Shown piece after piece: positions 13,274 to 21,835 of a stretch of DNA of 49,958 bases (position 1 is the stretch's first letter; the number at the start of each line of letters is the position of its first letter). Origin of the DNA: an uncultured Lactobacillus sp. (GTDB lineage Bacteria > Bacillota > Bacilli > Lactobacillales > Lactobacillaceae); assembly GCF_902491705.1 (NCBI RefSeq), contig NZ_CABUIW010000010.1, forward strand, positions 1-49,958, written 5' to 3'. The translations under genes were made by a program, and so were the position numbers. The notes under the pieces were generated by a model that did no database searches, was not told the DNA's origin, and was given only the letters and a program-made list of their open reading frames with translations.

Positions 13274-14902
13274 ATGACTCCATGGTGGAAAAAAGCTGTC
13301 GTTTATCAAGTTTATCCTAAGTCTTTTCAAGACAGTAACAACGATAGCGTAGGTGACTTAAAAGGAATTATCTCAAGATTAGATTACTTAGAAAAATTAG
13401 GCATTGATGCTATTTGGCTTTCTCCAGTTTATCAATCTCCTGGCGTAGATAATGGTTATGACATTTCAGACTACGAAGCAATTGATCCACAATACGGCAC
13501 GATGGAAGATATGGATGAATTGATTAAAAAGGCTAAAGAGCACCATATTAAAATCGTGATGGATTTAGTAGTTAACCATACTTCTGATCAACATAAATGG
13601 TTTATTGAAGCTAAAAAAGGAAAAGACAATCCATATCGTGATTATTATATTTGGCGTGATCCAGTTGATGGACATGAACCTAATGATTTGAAATCAGCCT
13701 TTTCAGGTTCCGCTTGGAAATATGATGAAAAAAGCGGTCAATATTACTTACACTTTTTTGCCGATCAACAACCAGATTTAAATTGGAAGAATCCAGAATT
13801 ACGTCACAAGATTTATGACATGATGAATTTCTGGCTAGACAAGGGTATCGGCGGTTTCCGTATGGACGTAATCGAATTGATTGGTAAAGATCCTGATAAA
13901 AAGATCCGTGAAAATGGTCCAATGCTTCACCCATACTTGCAAGAGATGAATAAGGCTACTTTTGGTAATCGCGACGTAATGACGGTTGGTGAAACCTGGA
14001 ATGCGACACCTAAAATTGCGGAAGAATATTCAGATCCTAGTCGCCACGAGTTATCAATGGTCTTCCAATTTGAAAATCAAGCTTTAGACCAACAACTTGG
14101 TAAAGAAAAGTGGGATTTAAGACCACTTAACTTAGGCGAACTTAAAAAAGTTCTAGTTAAATGGCAAACAGAAATTGATTTTGATCATGCCTGGAACAGT
14201 TTATTCTGGGAAAACCATGATATTCCACGTGTCATTTCTCGCTGGGGCAATGATAAGGAATATAGAGTTCAATGTGCTAAGATGTTTGCGGTTGTTTTGC
14301 ATATGATGCACGGCACACCATATATCTTTAATGGTGAAGAAATTGGAATGACTAATCGTCCTGTAAAAGATATCAGTGAAGTTGAAGATATCGAAAGTAT
14401 CAATATGTATAATGAGCGCTTAGCTGAAGGATATGATAAGGATGAATTAATTCACGCAATCAACGTGAAGGGCCGCGACAATGCAAGAAGACCAATGCAG
14501 TGGAATGATGACAAGAACGCCGGCTTTTCTAGTGCTAAACCATGGCTCAAAGTAAATCCTAACTATAAGGATATTAATGTAGAAAAGGCATTGGCAGATC
14601 CTGATTCAATTTTTTACACTTATCAAAAATTGATTAAATTGCGTCATGAAAATCCAATCGTAGTCGATGGTGATTTTGAACTTGTACCTGATACTGGGGA
14701 TGCAGTTTTAGCATATTACCGCGTCTTAGATGGTAAGAAGTGGTTAGTAGTAGCTAACTTATCAGGTGAAGAGCAGAAATTTAATTTAGATGATAAGATT
14801 AATCCACTAATCAGCAACTATGAAGAAAGAGATAATTTGAATAATATTACTCTTAAACCATATGAAGCATTCGCAGGTGAGGTAATAATAAGTAGTAATT
14901 AA
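13274..14902 (+). CDS. dexB: GH13 glucan/oligo-alpha-1,6-glucosidase
   Basis: A 542-residue cytoplasmic glycoside hydrolase of family GH13 (subfamily 31 type) that releases glucose from alpha-1,6-linked isomalto-oligosaccharides. Residues 1-470 are the catalytic barrel: 'YPKSFQDSNNDSVGDLKGI', 'VMDLVVNHTS', nucleophile D198 in 'GFRMDVIEL', acid/base E240 in 'VGETWN', and D316 in 'WENHDIPR'. The Val after the nucleophile is the known marker of alpha-1,6 rather than alpha-1,4 specificity. The C-terminal ~70 residues form the beta-domain. No transporter or phosphotransferase gene is adjacent. A cre site over the -35 indicates glucose repression. Trehalose-6-phosphate hydrolase is a less likely alternative. 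Confidence 0.88.
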   Translation: MTPWWKKAVVYQVYPKSFQDSNNDSVGDLKGIISRLDYLEKLGIDAIWLSPVYQSPGVDNGYDISDYEAIDPQYGTMEDMDELIKKAKEHHIKIVMDLVVNHTSDQHKWFIEAKKGKDNPYRDYYIWRDPVDGHEPNDLKSAFSGSAWKYDEKSGQYYLHFFADQQPDLNWKNPELRHKIYDMMNFWLDKGIGGFRMDVIELIGKDPDKKIRENGPMLHPYLQEMNKATFGNRDVMTVGETWNATPKIAEEYSDPSRHELSMVFQFENQALDQQLGKEKWDLRPLNLGELKKVLVKWQTEIDFDHAWNSLFWENHDIPRVISRWGNDKEYRVQCAKMFAVVLHMMHGTPYIFNGEEIGMTNRPVKDISEVEDIESINMYNERLAEGYDKDELIHAINVKGRDNARRPMQWNDDKNAGFSSAKPWLKVNPNYKDINVEKALADPDSIFYTYQKLIKLRHENPIVVDGDFELVPDTGDAVLAYYRVLDGKKWLVVANLSGEEQKFNLDDKINPLISNYEERDNLNNITLKPYEAFAGEVIISSN

Positions 14903-14910
14903 AAAATTGC

Positions 14911-15001
14911 TTGAATTATTAACTTGAAGATGTTATTCTAGTCTACGTTAATCGATTAATCTATGATCTGTAATATGGTCATGGCAAAGGAGTAATAAAT
15001 T
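14911..15001 (+). promoter_or_regulatory. rpmE2 promoter and structured leader
   Basis: TTGAAT (14911-14916), 17-base spacer, TATTCT (14934-14939). The ~55-base leader holds the palindrome TTAATCGATTAA (14948-14959) and a small hairpin ATGATC / GGTCAT (14963-14968 / 14977-14982) just before the AAAGGAG ribosome site. It could act as an autoregulatory L31 leader; this is unproven. Confidence 0.5.
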
Positions 15002-15247
15002 ATGAAACAAGGTATTCATCCAGATTATCAAGAAGTAGTTTTCATGGACTCAGCTACTGGTGCTAAGTTCTTAGCTGGTTCAACTTTGAAGCCACAAGAA
15101 ACTATTGACTACGAAGGTAAGACTTACCCATTAGTACGTGTTGAAGTTTCATCAGATTCACACCCATTCTACACTGGCAAGCAAAAGTTTGCTCAAGCAG
15201 ATGGTCGAATCGAAAAGTTCAACAAGAAGTACGGCTTGAAGAAGTAA
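15002..15247 (+). CDS. rpmE2: 50S ribosomal protein L31 type B
   Basis: An 81-residue L31. 'MKQGIHPDYQEVVFMDSATGAKFLAGST' and 'VEVSSDSHPFYTGKQKFAQADGRIEKFNKKYG' are the L31 signature. It carries none of the zinc-binding cysteines of type A L31, so it is the zinc-independent C-minus form, about 80 residues as expected. It has its own promoter, a strong AAAGGAG site and a terminator. Confidence 0.97.
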   Translation: MKQGIHPDYQEVVFMDSATGAKFLAGSTLKPQETIDYEGKTYPLVRVEVSSDSHPFYTGKQKFAQADGRIEKFNKKYGLKK

Positions 15248-15263
15248 GGCTTTATCTGGTGGA

Positions 15264-15291
15264 AGCAGTCCCATTGGGGCTGCTTTTTTTG
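15264..15291 (+). terminator. rpmE2 terminator
   Basis: Stem AGCAGTCCC / GGGGCTGCT (9 bp, one G-T pair) with a 3-base ATT loop, followed by TTTTTTTG. Confidence 0.88.
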
Positions 15292-15302
15292 TTATAGAAT
15301 AT

Positions 15303-15331
15303 TTGGCAGAATACTTGAAAGACAGTATAAT
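15303..15331 (+). promoter_or_regulatory. murF-cshA promoter
   Basis: TTGGCA (15303-15308), 17-base spacer, TATAAT (15326-15331). A second, weaker pair TTGAAA (15315) and GTATAA (15339) overlaps it. Confidence 0.75.
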
Positions 15332-15371
15332 GGTGTCTGTATAAAATTGTTTTTATGGGAGTAAAGATTCA

Positions 15372-16739
15372 ATGAAAATGCAAATGGCGGAAATTGCCAA
15401 GGCTTTAAATACAACTTGTGAAGGTGACGATCAAACAGTTATTACTTCTGTTGCCTTTGACTCCAGAAAGATCACAAATGGTGGTTTGTTTGTACCACTT
15501 GAAGGTGAACGTGATGGACATGATTTTGTAGCTGGTGCTATTAGTAATGGTGCTTCTGCTACACTTTGGAAAAAGGGTCACCCTAATAAACCAGAAAATA
15601 TTGCAGTAATCGAAGTAGACGATCCTCTTAGTGCAATGCAAGATTTAGCTCGCTACTACTTACGCAAGGTTAACCCAACTGTTGTTGGAATTACTGGTTC
15701 AAATGGTAAGACTACTACTAAAGATATGGTAGCAGCAGTTTTATCCAAGCGTTTTAACGTTCATAAGACACAAGCCAACTTTAATAATGAAATTGGTGTG
15801 CCAATGACCATTCTTGAAATGAAGCCAAATACTGAAATTTTGGTACTTGAAATGGGAATGGACAGACCAGGTCAATTGCATCACTTAAGTGAATTGACTC
15901 ATCCTGATGTATGTGTAATTACAATGATCGGTGAAGCTCACATTGAATTCTTCGGTACACGTGACAAGATTGCAGATGCCAAGATGGAAATCACTGACTT
16001 CTTGCGTGAAGATGGTGAATTTATCTTTAACGGTGACGAACCATTATTGCAAGAACGTGCTAAGAAGCTTGATCAAGCTAAGGCTACTTTTGGCTTTAGA
16101 GAAGAAGATACAGTACATGCAACTGGTTTTAAGAGCTACATGCACCATGCTACCTTTACTATTAACGATTCAGAGCAAAAGTTCTCAATTCCAATGATTG
16201 GTAAGCACAACGTTTCAAACGCTATGGCTGCTATTAGTGTTGGTCGTCACTTTGGCGAAAGCGATGAAGAAATTGCTTCATCATTATCTAACTTCAAGCC
16301 AACTGCTAACAGAATGGAATGGGAAAAAGGCGACGCTGGTGAAGCAATTATGAGCGACGTTTATAATTCTAATCCAACTGCCGTTAGAGCCGTTGTTACT
16401 AGTTTTGGTCAAGTTGAAGTTAAAGATGGCGGTCGCCGAATTGCAGTATTGGGCGATATGCTTGAATTAGGTAAGAACTCTCCTGCACTTCATGCTGGTT
16501 TAAGTGATACATTAGATCCACAAATCATTAACGAAGTATATTTATACGGCCCAGAAATGAAGAACTTGTACGATGCTCTTCAAGATAAGTACGAGCCAGA
16601 ACATTTGCATTATTATACACAAGAACAAATGGATCGTATGATTGACGATCTTAAGAATGATATTAAGTCGGACGATATTGTTGTGTTAAAGGGTTCGCAC
16701 GGGATGCACCTTGAAAATGTCTTAGCCCGACTAAGATAG
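15372..16739 (+). CDS. murF: UDP-N-acetylmuramoyl-tripeptide--D-Ala-D-Ala ligase
   Basis: A 455-residue Mur ligase that adds the D-alanyl-D-alanine dipeptide to UDP-MurNAc-tripeptide, completing the cytoplasmic peptidoglycan precursor. Domain 1 (1-100) contains 'VAFDSRKITNGGLFVPLEGERDGHDF', the UDP-MurNAc domain. The ATP loop 'GITGSNGKTTTKD' is at 106-118, followed by 'TQANFNNEIGVPMTIL' and 'EMGMDRPGQL'. The C-terminal domain has 'DVYNSNPTAVRAV' and 'LGDMLELG'. The start follows GGGAG. It is 13 bases from the helicase gene. Alanine racemase, encoded shortly downstream, supplies the same pathway. Confidence 0.97.
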   Translation: MKMQMAEIAKALNTTCEGDDQTVITSVAFDSRKITNGGLFVPLEGERDGHDFVAGAISNGASATLWKKGHPNKPENIAVIEVDDPLSAMQDLARYYLRKVNPTVVGITGSNGKTTTKDMVAAVLSKRFNVHKTQANFNNEIGVPMTILEMKPNTEILVLEMGMDRPGQLHHLSELTHPDVCVITMIGEAHIEFFGTRDKIADAKMEITDFLREDGEFIFNGDEPLLQERAKKLDQAKATFGFREEDTVHATGFKSYMHHATFTINDSEQKFSIPMIGKHNVSNAMAAISVGRHFGESDEEIASSLSNFKPTANRMEWEKGDAGEAIMSDVYNSNPTAVRAVVTSFGQVEVKDGGRRIAVLGDMLELGKNSPALHAGLSDTLDPQIINEVYLYGPEMKNLYDALQDKYEPEHLHYYTQEQMDRMIDDLKNDIKSDDIVVLKGSHGMHLENVLARLR

Positions 16740-16752
16740 GAGAATAATTTTT

Positions 16753-18243
16753 TTGAAATTTTCAGAATTAGGATTAAACGATGCGCTTCTTAAGGCGATA
16801 AAACGCTCAGGTTTTGAAGAAGCAACTCCAATCCAGGAACAAACTATTCCACTTGCTTTGCAAGGCAAGGACGTAATTGGTCAAGCCCAAACTGGTACTG
16901 GTAAAACTGCTGCTTTTGGTTTACCAATTTTACAAACTATTGATAAAAAAGAAAAAGCAATCCAAGCAATCATCATCGAGCCAACACGTGAATTAGCTAT
17001 TCAAACTCAAGAAGAACTATTCCGTTTAGGTCGCGATGAACATGCACATGTACAAGTGGTTTACGGCGGAGCTGATATTGGTCGCCAAATTCGTTCTTTG
17101 AAGCACCATGTGCCATCAATTTTGGTAGGTACTCCAGGACGTTTATTAGATCACTTAAAGCGTGGCACAATCGATTTAGACAAGGTCAAGACAGTTGTCT
17201 TAGATGAAGCAGATGAAATGCTTGATATGGGCTTTATTCAAGATATCGAAAGCATCTTGAAATATGCTAAGAATCGCAAGCAAACTTTGCTTTTCAGTGC
17301 TACCATGCCTAAGCCAATCTTGCGTATTGGCGAAAAATTCATGAACAATCCTGAAATTGTTCAAATTAAGGCTAAAGAATTAACTGCCGATTTAATCGAT
17401 CAATACTTTGTACGTGCTAAGGAATCAGAAAAATTCGATATTATGTGTCGTTTGATTGACGTACAAGGTCCAGACTTAGCCTTAGTCTTTGGTAGAACTA
17501 AGCGTCGTGTAGATGAACTTACACGTGGTTTACAAGCTCGTGGCTATAATGCTGCAGGAATTCACGGTGACTTGTCACAAGCTCGCAGAATGGCAGTTTT
17601 GAAGCGATTCCGTGAAGGAAAGCTTGATATTTTAGTTGCTACTGATGTGGCTGCTCGTGGACTTGATATTTCAGGCGTAACTCACGTTTACAATTACGAT
17701 ATTCCACAAGACCCTGATTCTTATGTTCACCGTATTGGTAGAACTGGTCGTGCCGGTCAAAACGGAATTTCAGTAACTTTTGTAACGCCAAATGAAATTG
17801 GCTACATGAGAACTATTGAACAATTGACCAAAAAGAAGATGTCACCACTTCGTCCACCTACAGATGATCAAGCACTTCGTGGTCAATTGAAGCAAGCTAA
17901 AGCCGAAATTGAAGACTTGATGAATGGTGACTTAGGTAAGTACACTCAAGATGCTAGTGAATTACTTGATAATTACTCAGCTCTTGATTTAGTTGCCGCA
18001 TTTTTGAAGAACCTTTCAAAGGATTCTACTGATATTAAGGTTAAAATCACACCAGAAAAGCCACTTCCATATAAGGGAGACGGCCGTCGTCATCGCGGAG
18101 GTCGCGGCAAGCGTCGTGATAATCGTGGACGTGGTAATGGCAATCACCGTCGCAACAACCATAATTATCGCCACAATGGTAATCGTGGCAAGCGCGGTCG
18201 CGGCAATGGACATGAATTTGTCATCAAGAATAAAAAAGATTAA
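16753..18243 (+). CDS. cshA: DEAD-box ATP-dependent RNA helicase CshA
   Basis: A 496-residue RNA helicase involved in RNA turnover and cold adaptation. Motifs in order: Q motif (22-30), 'AQTGTGKTAAFGLP' (45-58), 'PTRELAIQ', 'TPGRLLDHL', 'VLDEADEMLDMGF', 'LFSATMP', 'VATDVAARGLDISGVTHVYNYDIP', 'HRIGRTGRAG'. The last ~65 residues form a basic tail rich in Arg, Gly, Asn and His (RRHRGGRGKRR ... HRRNNHNYRHNGNRGKRGRG), an RNA-contacting extension like that of CshA. The start is TTG 16753 behind GGAGAA. It is in an operon with murF. Confidence 0.95.
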   Translation: MKFSELGLNDALLKAIKRSGFEEATPIQEQTIPLALQGKDVIGQAQTGTGKTAAFGLPILQTIDKKEKAIQAIIIEPTRELAIQTQEELFRLGRDEHAHVQVVYGGADIGRQIRSLKHHVPSILVGTPGRLLDHLKRGTIDLDKVKTVVLDEADEMLDMGFIQDIESILKYAKNRKQTLLFSATMPKPILRIGEKFMNNPEIVQIKAKELTADLIDQYFVRAKESEKFDIMCRLIDVQGPDLALVFGRTKRRVDELTRGLQARGYNAAGIHGDLSQARRMAVLKRFREGKLDILVATDVAARGLDISGVTHVYNYDIPQDPDSYVHRIGRTGRAGQNGISVTFVTPNEIGYMRTIEQLTKKKMSPLRPPTDDQALRGQLKQAKAEIEDLMNGDLGKYTQDASELLDNYSALDLVAAFLKNLSKDSTDIKVKITPEKPLPYKGDGRRHRGGRGKRRDNRGRGNGNHRRNNHNYRHNGNRGKRGRGNGHEFVIKNKKD

Positions 18244-18253
18244 TTTTTATCCT

Positions 18254-18289
18254 AAAAAAGAAGTTGTAACTATTACAGCTTCTTTTTTG
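18254..18289 (+). terminator. cshA terminator
   Basis: Stem AAGAAGTTGTAA / TTACAGCTTCTT (12 bp, one G-T pair) followed by TTTTTTG. The acpS -10 box TATAAT (18293-18298) begins right after it. Confidence 0.85.
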
Positions 18290-18323
18290 TATTATAATTA
18301 TGTCATTGTGTGAGGTGAAAATA

Positions 18324-18683
18324 ATGATTAAAGGTGTAGGAATCGACTCAATTGAAGTTGAGCGAGTTAAGAAAATTGTCGAAAAAGGCGATCTTTTTGC
18401 TAAAAAAGTACTGACTCCTAATGAATTTGCCCAATATCAAAAGATGAAGGGCAAGCGAAAAGTTGAATATCTTGGTGGTCGTTTTTCACTGAAAGAATCT
18501 TTTTCTAAAGCAATGGGAACAGGTCTTGGTAAATATGTCGGTTTTCAAGATGTAGAAACCTTGTGGGATGATTTAGGTCATCCCGTAATGACCTCAACCA
18601 AGTTTGACGGAAATATTTTTCCAAGTATCACACATGATAATCATGAAATTATTACATTTGTAGTTTTGGAGGAAAAGGAATAA
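18324..18683 (+). CDS. acpS: Holo-[acyl-carrier-protein] synthase
   Basis: A 119-residue phosphopantetheinyl transferase that loads 4'-phosphopantetheine from CoA onto the acyl carrier protein Ser. The N-terminal 'IKGVGIDSIEVERVKKIV' carries the Mg-binding Asp8. The second motif 'YLGGRFSLKESFSKAMGTGLGK' carries the conserved Glu and Lys. The length matches the AcpS trimeric family (~120). ATG 18324 follows GAGGTGAAA; the in-frame ATG 18300 lies almost on the -10 box and cannot be used. The stop codon overlaps the alr start by one base (TAATG). Confidence 0.96.
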   Translation: MIKGVGIDSIEVERVKKIVEKGDLFAKKVLTPNEFAQYQKMKGKRKVEYLGGRFSLKESFSKAMGTGLGKYVGFQDVETLWDDLGHPVMTSTKFDGNIFPSITHDNHEIITFVVLEEKE

Positions 18684-19813
18684 TGGTTCCAGGCTATCAT
18701 CGCCCAGCAGTAGTAAAAGTAAATTTGGGTGCAATTAGAAGAAATCTTGAAAATGAAATGAAGCATCTTGAACCAGGTCAAAAGATGTTAGCAGTTGTTA
18801 AAGCTAACGGTTATGGTCATGGTGCAGTTGAGGTTGCTAGAGTAGCTGACGAAGTCGGTGCTGCTGGTTTCTGTGTTGCTATTTTGGATGAAGCTTTGCA
18901 ATTGCGTCGCAATGACATTGTTAAGCCAATTTTGGTTTTGGGTGTTGTTTCTCCTGAATATGCACCAATTGCAGCCGCAAACGATGTTTCATTAACTGTT
19001 CCAAACTTGGAATGGCTTAAGGATGCTGAAAAGTATTTAGCAAAAGAAAACTTGCAACTCAAGATTCACTTAGGTATCGACTCAGGTATGGGTAGAATCG
19101 GCTTTAACGAAGACGATGAATTTATCGCTGCCAACAAGTTCTTAGAAAATAACGATAACTTCTTTGTGGAAGGCATGTTTGCTCACTTTGCTTCTGCTGA
19201 TAGCAGCGACGAATCTTACTTTGAACATCAACTTAAGAAGTTCAACCATATGAAGAGCTTATTAACTGTAAAGCCAAAATGGATTCATGTATCTAATACT
19301 GCCGCAAGTATTTTCCATAAGAATATCAAGAGTGATTTGGTTAGATTCGGAATTGGAATTTATGGCTTGAACCCATCTTCTAATCCTAATTCAGCTGATT
19401 TGGAACCTGCTTTTAAGCTTGAACCTGCATTGTCATTTGAAAGTGAATTAACTCATGTTAAGACTATTCACAAGGGTGATGGTGTTGGTTATGGTTCAAC
19501 ATTTGTAGCAGATAAGGATACTATTATTGGTACTGTTCCAGTTGGCTACGCTGACGGCTGGATTAGAAAATTCCAAGGTTTCAAGGTTAAGGTTGGCGAC
19601 AAGTATTGTCCAATTGTTGGCCGTGTCTGCATGGATCAATTCATGGTTGAATTGCCAGAAAAGATGCCAGTTGGTACTGAGGTAGTGCTTATTTCTAATA
19701 ATCCTGATGATCCAAACAACATTAAGGCTGCTGCTGATTATGTTGATACTATTCACTATGAAGTAGCTTGCTTATTAAATGATCGTTTGCCACGTGTTTA
19801 CTACGAAAAGTAA
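18683..19813 (+). CDS. alr: Alanine racemase
   Basis: A 376-residue PLP enzyme interconverting L- and D-alanine for peptidoglycan and lipoteichoic acid. The PLP lysine is K40 in 'AVVKANGYGHGA'. The catalytic tyrosine is in 'GVGYGSTF', and 'VGRVCMDQFMVEL' and 'LLNDRLPRVY' are typical. The N-terminal TIM barrel and C-terminal beta domain are complete. Translation is coupled to acpS, the usual acpS-alr pair of lactobacilli. The ribosome site is GGAGGAAAAGGA inside the acpS end. Confidence 0.97.
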   Translation: MVPGYHRPAVVKVNLGAIRRNLENEMKHLEPGQKMLAVVKANGYGHGAVEVARVADEVGAAGFCVAILDEALQLRRNDIVKPILVLGVVSPEYAPIAAANDVSLTVPNLEWLKDAEKYLAKENLQLKIHLGIDSGMGRIGFNEDDEFIAANKFLENNDNFFVEGMFAHFASADSSDESYFEHQLKKFNHMKSLLTVKPKWIHVSNTAASIFHKNIKSDLVRFGIGIYGLNPSSNPNSADLEPAFKLEPALSFESELTHVKTIHKGDGVGYGSTFVADKDTIIGTVPVGYADGWIRKFQGFKVKVGDKYCPIVGRVCMDQFMVELPEKMPVGTEVVLISNNPDDPNNIKAAADYVDTIHYEVACLLNDRLPRVYYEK

Positions 19814-19826
19814 TTTTGAACAAATA

Positions 19827-19864
19827 AAAAGAGCTTCTAGAATTAACTTCTAGAAGCTTTTGTT
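19827..19864. terminator. Bidirectional terminator, alr / CBS gene
   Basis: Perfect 11-bp stem AGCTTCTAGAA / TTCTAGAAGCT with a 5-base loop. T runs lie on both strands, between convergent stop codons. Confidence 0.85.
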
Positions 19865-20572
19865 TTAGTCTTTTTCAGGTCGTTCAATAAATACGCCAGG
19901 ATTTTCATCACTCATAATTGTCATACCAGCTTGCAAATCTTCGATTTCTGAAACAACGAAACCTTTCTTTTGCAACTTATCAACAATAGTTTTCATAGTG
20001 ATTTCTGAAACACCAGCAGGTAAGGTGAATAAAGTTCTTCTTACGAAGTCACCTTGAAGTTCACCAGCTGCGGCATCAAGTGTCATTACACTAGACATAT
20101 TGGTGTGTTTAGATACAATCTTAGACATTTTAATTAAGTTACCACGAGCGTTATCTGACAAAACAGTCAAAACGTATGAACCATTCTTGATGTCCCAAGC
20201 ATCTGATAACATATCAAGCAATCTTGAGTGGGTAAGAATACCGTAGAAGTGGTTTTCTTCATCCAAAACAGCGATGTATGGCAAGTCCTTGATGTTGAAG
20301 AATACCCTAAAGAAAGGTGAGTTAACCTTGATTGTCTTAGTGGCATTCTTAAGCAAGTAAGTTACAGGTAGATTCATATCGCCGCCTTGTGACTTATGAC
20401 GGTAAATGTGCATCTTGTAAATGTTGCCGCGGAAAATTGTGCCAGTGTCATCTACGATAGGCACACATCTGTAACCGGAGTCTTCTAAGATTTTTAGTGC
20501 TTCTGCTAGCGTGGCTTTTTCATTAACTGTTGTTAAATAATCTTTCTTAATAACCAAAGATTTAATAAGCAT
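19865..20572 (-). CDS. cbpA: CBS-domain protein, CbpA-type c-di-AMP binder
   Basis: A 235-residue soluble protein with two N-terminal CBS motifs ('TLAEALKILEDSGYRCVPIVDDTGTIFRGNIYKM' and 'IKDLPYIAVLDEENHFYGILTHSRLLDML') and a C-terminal ACT-like half ('GSYVLTVLSDNARGNLIKMSKIVSKHTNMSSVMTLDA ... RRTLFTLPAGVSEITMKTIVDKLQKKGFVVSEIEDLQ'). This layout and wording match Listeria CbpA (a CBS/ACT c-di-AMP receptor linked to stringent-response and potassium control), from memory. ATG 20572 is preferred, with GGAGG 7 bases upstream; the longer frame starting at 20623 lacks a site. It is monocistronic. Ligand binding in this species is inferred. Confidence 0.78.
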   Translation of the reverse strand: MLIKSLVIKKDYLTTVNEKATLAEALKILEDSGYRCVPIVDDTGTIFRGNIYKMHIYRHKSQGGDMNLPVTYLLKNATKTIKVNSPFFRVFFNIKDLPYIAVLDEENHFYGILTHSRLLDMLSDAWDIKNGSYVLTVLSDNARGNLIKMSKIVSKHTNMSSVMTLDAAAGELQGDFVRRTLFTLPAGVSEITMKTIVDKLQKKGFVVSEIEDLQAGMTIMSDENPGVFIERPEKD

Positions 20573-20681
20573 GAGTTCGCCTCCAAAGGGAAAAATGTTA
20601 CAAGTAATTATAGCATAAATCAATATGTTAATTAAAGACCAACTAATTAATCAAATATATTTTAACAATAGTCAGGCAAAT

Positions 20682-20717
20682 AAAAAAGCATCTTCTTAAT
20701 TGGAGATGCTTTTTTTA
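20682..20717 (-). terminator. ldh terminator
   Basis: Stem AAAAAAGCATCT / AGATGCTTTTTT (12 bp, perfect) with a 10-base loop. It is symmetric, so it can also stop plus-strand transcripts. Confidence 0.88.
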
Positions 20718-20734
20718 GACTGAATTTTATGGAA

Positions 20735-21706
20735 TTATTGATGAACCTTAACGCCAGTTTCCTTGAAGGCCTTGTCCATAACTTCCTTCAATTGCTTTGC
20801 AGAAGCTTCCATTAATTCTTGTTCGTGAGCAGTTAATGGTAATTCAATAACTTGTTCAAGACCCTTGCGGCCAACAACTGCAGGAGTACCAATGTGAAGG
20901 TCGTGTAAACCGTATTCACCATCCATAGGTACTGAAAGTGGAAGTACACGGTGTTCGTCGTTCAAGATAGCCTTAGCGATCATTGCTGAAGCAGTACCGA
21001 TACCGTAGAAGGTAGCACCCTTCTTGTTGATGATGTCGTAAGCCATGTCAGCAACTTCCTTGTGGATGTCTTCAAGCTTAGATTCATCCATGCCGTGAGC
21101 CTTAACCCAGTCGCTAACCTTTACGCCACCAACATTGTTGTAGCTCCAAGCTGGGAATTCAGTATCACCGTGTTCACCAAGCATGTATGCGTTAACTGAA
21201 CGTGGGTCAACCTTTTCCATCTTACCGATAACCTTTTGAAGACGACCAGTATCAAGTGAAGTACCTGAACCGATAACACGATCCTTAGGGAAGCCTGACA
21301 TCTTCCAAGTTGCGTGAGTCAAGATGTCAACTGGGTTAGCAACTACTAAGAAGATACCTTCGAAACCTGATTCAACAACTGGTTCAACGATTGATGATAA
21401 AATCTTCAAGTTCTTGTTTACAAGGTCAAGACGAGTTTCACCTGGCTTTTGTGGAGCACCAGCAGTGATAACTACTAAGTCTGCGTCCTTGCAGTCTGGG
21501 TAGTCAGCTGCGTAGATGTTCTTTGGGTAAGTCCATGGAGTAGCATCTGCTAAGTCGATTGCGTCACCTTCAACGTGTTCCTTAGCAATATCAATAATAC
21601 CCAATTCTTCAGCGATACCTTGTTGCACCATTGAGAATGCAAAGGTAGAACCTACGGCACCGTCACCAACTAAAATAACTTTACGAGGTTTTTCAACTCT
21701 TGCCAT
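20735..21706 (-). CDS. ldh: L-lactate dehydrogenase
   Basis: A 323-residue NAD-dependent enzyme that reduces pyruvate to L-lactate and regenerates NAD+ in homolactic fermentation. The Rossmann motif is 'VGDGAVGSTFAF' (13-24). The substrate-loop Arg92 lies in 'GAPQKPGETRLDL', Asp152 and Arg155 in 'TSLDTGRLQ', and the catalytic His179 in 'GEHGDTEF'. The length and the absence of gaps indicate the full tetrameric LDH. ATG 21706 follows AAGGAGAC; an upstream in-frame start at 21745 lacks a ribosome site and lies next to the -10 box. Codon use is strongly biased, as for a very highly expressed gene. Confidence 0.98.
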   Translation of the reverse strand: MARVEKPRKVILVGDGAVGSTFAFSMVQQGIAEELGIIDIAKEHVEGDAIDLADATPWTYPKNIYAADYPDCKDADLVVITAGAPQKPGETRLDLVNKNLKILSSIVEPVVESGFEGIFLVVANPVDILTHATWKMSGFPKDRVIGSGTSLDTGRLQKVIGKMEKVDPRSVNAYMLGEHGDTEFPAWSYNNVGGVKVSDWVKAHGMDESKLEDIHKEVADMAYDIINKKGATFYGIGTASAMIAKAILNDEHRVLPLSVPMDGEYGLHDLHIGTPAVVGRKGLEQVIELPLTAHEQELMEASAKQLKEVMDKAFKETGVKVHQ

Positions 21707-21749
21707 AACAATAAGTCTCCTTTTTATTAGTGATAATTTTAACAATGAA

Positions 21750-21758
21750 ATTATACCA
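21750..21758 (-). promoter_or_regulatory. ldh extended -10 promoter
   Basis: On the minus strand TGGTATAAT, an extended -10 (TG-n-TATAAT) that can work without a good -35; none is visible. It gives a leader of about 38 bases. Confidence 0.65.
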
Positions 21759-21835
21759 TGATCATAAGCATTAATAAAATTATTATTTAACGATTGTGCT
21801 ATGATATGTAGGATTATGTATAAGGGGTATTAATA

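Noticed and set aside
16000..18300. Frames antisense to murF and cshA with low-complexity Thr/Ala repeats
   Set aside because: These are complements of the biased codons of the helicase tail, not independent genes.
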